The notes beneath the pieces are model-generated. The model had not been told where the DNA came from. It made no database searches and saw nothing but the letters and a program-made list of their open reading frames with translations. Shown here piece after piece: positions 47,851-50,658 of a stretch of DNA of 50,658 bases. Position numbers and translations under genes: made by a program. The stretch's first letter is position 1. Each line of letters opens with the position of its first letter. The stretch spans positions 1 through 50,658 of the forward strand of contig NZ_LGEG01000234.1 in the NCBI RefSeq assembly GCF_001280125.1, read 5' to 3'. This DNA is from Streptomyces sp. NRRL F-6492. Its GTDB lineage: Bacteria; Actinomycetota; Actinomycetes; Streptomycetales; Streptomycetaceae.

Positions 47851-50082
47851 ATGTCCAGCCGCCGCCGTTTCCTCGCCGGGTCCGCCGCCACGCTCGGCCT
47901 CGGCGCCCTGCCGGCGACCGGCACCGCCGAAGCGCGGACGGCCGGGACGGCACCCGCGGCACCCGGGGCGGCCGCCACCCGGCCGCCGAACCTGGTCGTC
48001 GTCCTCGCCGACGACCTCGGACACGGCGAACTCGGCGCGTACGGACAGAAACTCATCTCCACCCCGCGCATCGACGCGCTCGCCGCCGGCGGACTGCGCT
48101 TCACCGACGCCTACTCGACGGCCGCCGTCTGCGCCCCCTCCCGCTGCTCGCTCCTCACCGGCCTGCACACCGGGCACGCGACCGTGCGCGCCAACCCGTC
48201 CGGAGCCCAGGGCGCCCTCACGGCCGCCGACACCACCTTCGCCCAGGTGCTCGGGGCCCGCGGCTACCGCACCGGCCTCATCGGCAAGTGGGGCTTCGGA
48301 CCGGAGAGCGCCGGCCAGGACAGCCACCCCAACGCCCGGGGCTTCGAGGAGTTCTACGGCTACATCGACCACGGCCACGCGCACCAGTACTACCCGGCGT
48401 ACCTCTGGAACAACGGCGTCAAGGAGACGATCCCCGCCAACGCGAACGGCGCCAGGGGCGCCTACGCGCCGGACCTGCTGCGCCGGCGGGCCCTCGACTT
48501 CCTCGACCGGCACGCGGCCGAACCGTTCCTCCTCTTCCTCGCCCCGACCGTGCCGCACGCCCCCAGCGACGTCCCCGACACCGGCGCGTACGCCTCCCGG
48601 AACTGGAGCGGGGCCAACAAGGGGCACGCCGCGCAGGTGAGCCTCTTCGACGCCCTCGTCGGCGACGTCGTCGACCGGCTGCGCGCCCTCGGCCTGGAGG
48701 ACGACACCGTCCTCCTCGTCACCAGCGACAACGGCCCCCACGAGGAAGGCGGGGTCGACCCCGACCTGTTCGACTCCAACGGACCGCTGCGCGGCTACAA
48801 GCGCAACCTGTACGAGGGCGGGATCCGCGTCCCCCTCGTCGCCTGGGGCCCCGGCCGGGTCCGGCCCGGCACCAGCGACCGCCCGACCCCGCTCACCGAC
48901 CTCCTCCCCACCCTCGCGGAACTCGGCGGCGCCCCCGCCCCCACCGACGTGGACGGCCTGTCGGCCGCGCCCCTCCTCACCGGCGGCACGGACCCGGCCC
49001 GCCACGACCACCTCTACTGGTACCGCGACGAGAAGGGCGTCACCTCCCGCGCCAACGCCCAGGACGGACAGCGCGCCACCTGGCTCGCCGAGGCGCTCCG
49101 CAAGGACCGCTGGAAGGCGGTCAGGTTCGCGCCGGTCCGCGACCGCGCCCTCCCCGACGACCAGTGGCAGGTCGAGCTGTACGACCTGGCCGCCGACCCC
49201 GGCGAGAGGTCCGACCTCGCGGCCCGCCACCCGGCCCGCGCCGCCGAACTGGTCGCCCTGATGCGCTCCTCCTGGCGCGACCGGTACCCGCGCACCGCCT
49301 TCGGGGCGTCCCTGACGGTGCCGTCCCTCGCGGTGCCGGGGAAGCCCTTCACCGCCACCGCCGTCCTCGCCAACGGCTCGGCACGCCCCTGGACCTCGGC
49401 CGCCCTCGCCCTGAGGGCCCCGGCCGGCTGGACCGTGCGCCCCACCACGGCCACCGCGGCGGCACAGCTCGCCCCCGGCGCGCGGCTCACCGCCGTCTGG
49501 CAGGTCACCCCGCCCGCCGGCGCCCCGGCGACCACCCCCCGGACGCTGACCGCCGAGGGCACCGCCACCGCCCCCGGCGGCCCGGTGCGGTACGCCGCCG
49601 ACGGCGCCGTCACCACCCCGCCCCCGGCGCCCACCAAGGACAGCTACCTCTCCGACCTCCCCTGGATCAGCGCCGTCAACGGCTGGGGCCCCGTCGAGCG
49701 CGACGCCTCCAACGGCAAGAACGCCGCCGGCGACGGCACCCCGATCTCCTTCGGCGGCACCACCCACCCCAAGGGCCTGGGCGTCCACGCGTACAGCGAC
49801 GTCGCCTTCCACCTGGGCGGCGCCGGCGACCGCTTCACCGCCCTGGTCGGCATCGACGACTTCTCCGCCCGCCAGAGCACCGTCGGCGCCACCCGCGCCA
49901 CCGTGTACGGCGACGACCGCGTCCTGCACACCACCGGCGTCCTGACCGCCGCCACCGGCCCCGTCCCCCTCGACCTCGACGTCCGGGGCGTCCGGGTCCT
50001 CCGCCTGGAGGTCGCCGACGCCAACGACAGGACCTCCTTCGACCACACCTCCTGGGCCCTGGCCCGCGTCACGGTCGTCTAG
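47851..50082 (+). CDS. Tat-exported cysteine sulfatase with NPCBM-like C-terminus
   Basis: 743 aa. A twin-arginine signal (SSRRRFLAG, then a hydrophobic run to about 24) is followed by a sulfatase domain (about 44-480) with VVVLADDLGHGELG, formylglycine site C94-A-P-S-R98 and TSDNGPHEEGG. Next come a beta-sandwich (about 490-585, an alpha-galactosidase NEW3-type associated domain) and an NPCBM-like carbohydrate-binding domain to the end (GTPISFGGTTHPKGLGVHAYSDVAFHL). The Tat route exports folded protein, which allows cytoplasmic maturation by the FGE. The domain set suggests sulfated polysaccharide as target. AAGGAG precedes the ATG. Confidence 0.93.
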   Translation: MSSRRRFLAGSAATLGLGALPATGTAEARTAGTAPAAPGAAATRPPNLVVVLADDLGHGELGAYGQKLISTPRIDALAAGGLRFTDAYSTAAVCAPSRCSLLTGLHTGHATVRANPSGAQGALTAADTTFAQVLGARGYRTGLIGKWGFGPESAGQDSHPNARGFEEFYGYIDHGHAHQYYPAYLWNNGVKETIPANANGARGAYAPDLLRRRALDFLDRHAAEPFLLFLAPTVPHAPSDVPDTGAYASRNWSGANKGHAAQVSLFDALVGDVVDRLRALGLEDDTVLLVTSDNGPHEEGGVDPDLFDSNGPLRGYKRNLYEGGIRVPLVAWGPGRVRPGTSDRPTPLTDLLPTLAELGGAPAPTDVDGLSAAPLLTGGTDPARHDHLYWYRDEKGVTSRANAQDGQRATWLAEALRKDRWKAVRFAPVRDRALPDDQWQVELYDLAADPGERSDLAARHPARAAELVALMRSSWRDRYPRTAFGASLTVPSLAVPGKPFTATAVLANGSARPWTSAALALRAPAGWTVRPTTATAAAQLAPGARLTAVWQVTPPAGAPATTPRTLTAEGTATAPGGPVRYAADGAVTTPPPAPTKDSYLSDLPWISAVNGWGPVERDASNGKNAAGDGTPISFGGTTHPKGLGVHAYSDVAFHLGGAGDRFTALVGIDDFSARQSTVGATRATVYGDDRVLHTTGVLTAATGPVPLDLDVRGVRVLRLEVADANDRTSFDHTSWALARVTVV

Positions 50083-50658
50083 TCCGTCCGCCAGACGTGG
50101 ACCTCGGTGCCCGGCTGCCGCTCGGAGAACAGACCCGAGGGGGAGGCCTCCCGCAGCAGCCGGCGCAGGTCCGCCTCGAACTCCTCCAGGCGGGCGCCGT
50201 ACAGGTGCGGAGCCGAGTACGACATCGAGAACACCCCGGCCACCACGTCGTCCTCCGTGCGGTCGAGCACCTGCCCGCCGGGGACGGCGTGGCGCTCGGG
50301 CCCGGAGAAGCCCGCGCGGGCGAGCACCGCGGCCTCCCCGCCCGGCGTCCCGTCCGGGAGCACGCCCCGGCCGGCCCGGCGGACCGGCCCCAGGTGGCGC
50401 GCCACGAGGCGGCCGATCGCCGCGCGGGGCGCCACCGGACGCGGAAGGCCCTCGAAGGACCGGACCTCCGTCTTGTCGTCGGCGACGTGGACGAGCGCCC
50501 CGCCGGGCCCCAGCATCCCCTTCACCGCGGCCGCCACCCGCTCCCGGTCCATCCAGTGGAAGGACTGGCCGAAGGCCGCCACGGCGAACGCGCCCAGACC
50601 GGCCGGCAGCTCCTCGGCCCGCATCCGCACCCCCCGGGTCCGCCCGCCGGCCCCCGCC
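50079..50658 (-). CDS. SAM-dependent methyltransferase, 5' end outside the window
   Basis: At least 193 codons; the frame remains open to the right edge, so the N-terminal SAM-binding part is missing. The visible part has FAVAAFGQSFHWMDRERVAAAVKGMLGPGGALVHVADD, the late motifs of class I methyltransferases (UbiE/Methyltransf_11 type). Its stop and that of the sulfatase share the four bases CTAG at 50079-50082. The substrate is unknown. Confidence 0.8.
   Translation of the reverse strand, partial: AGAGGRTRGVRMRAEELPAGLGAFAVAAFGQSFHWMDRERVAAAVKGMLGPGGALVHVADDKTEVRSFEGLPRPVAPRAAIGRLVARHLGPVRRAGRGVLPDGTPGGEAAVLARAGFSGPERHAVPGGQVLDRTEDDVVAGVFSMSYSAPHLYGARLEEFEADLRRLLREASPSGLFSERQPGTEVHVWRTD

Overview
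The window is very G+C-rich DNA with strong third-position G/C bias, many GTG starts and short intergenic gaps. With a two-domain geosmin synthase, an NsdA-family developmental protein, an SPW-repeat membrane protein and an RRHVDL-type leader peptide, this points to a Streptomyces (or close relative) chromosome. I saw no rRNA, tRNA, CRISPR array, insertion sequence or prophage gene.

Layout. 0-5 kb: a phytoene-desaturase-like flavoprotein, then the threonine-to-glycine operon tdh-kbl (tdh starts at a TTG) and a LysR regulator. 5-12 kb: a Tat-exported serine hydrolase, a MarR regulator with a perfect 17-bp dyad in front of it, a ChaA-type Ca2+/H+ antiporter, an acyl-CoA synthetase, a 3' remnant of an alpha/beta hydrolase, and an orphan phenylacetate-CoA ligase with a PaaR-like box. 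12-18 kb: small housekeeping and accessory genes, including a tandem double alpha/beta hydrolase, a YkgJ-like/pentapeptide fusion and a divergent HxlR/reductase pair. 18-28 kb: geosmin synthase, an exported peptidoglycan amidase, an APH-fold kinase divergent from an NsdA-like gene, and a PAS-SpoIIE phosphatase divergent from a PLP lyase/synthase. 28-33 kb: a truncated F420-reductase-like pseudogene, a GNAT, a YdeI-like protein, a PfkB kinase and small membrane proteins.

33-50 kb is the most coherent block: a sulfate-ester scavenging island. On the minus strand a TauD/AtsK-like dioxygenase is translationally coupled to a sulfatase. Divergent from it, a ROK regulator is followed by a 27-codon cysteine-containing leader peptide. 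Then come a family-5 substrate-binding lipoprotein, two permeases, a fused double ATPase, a formylglycine-generating enzyme (FGE) and a second sulfatase; every ORF from the binding protein to the sulfatase abuts or overlaps the next, and a 17-bp-stem terminator ends the run. A third, Tat-exported sulfatase with a C-terminal NPCBM-like domain lies about 1.1 kb further on.

How they could work together (inference): the exported sulfatase and the ABC importer handle external sulfate esters, the FGE converts the CxPxR cysteine of all three sulfatases to formylglycine in the cytoplasm (before Tat export for the third), and the AtsK-like enzyme oxidatively cleaves alkyl sulfates. The leader peptide would report cysteine supply and the ROK protein a (possibly sugar) ligand. 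A 22-bp dyad sits on the -35 box of the predicted leader promoter. The transport substrate cannot be read from the sequence.
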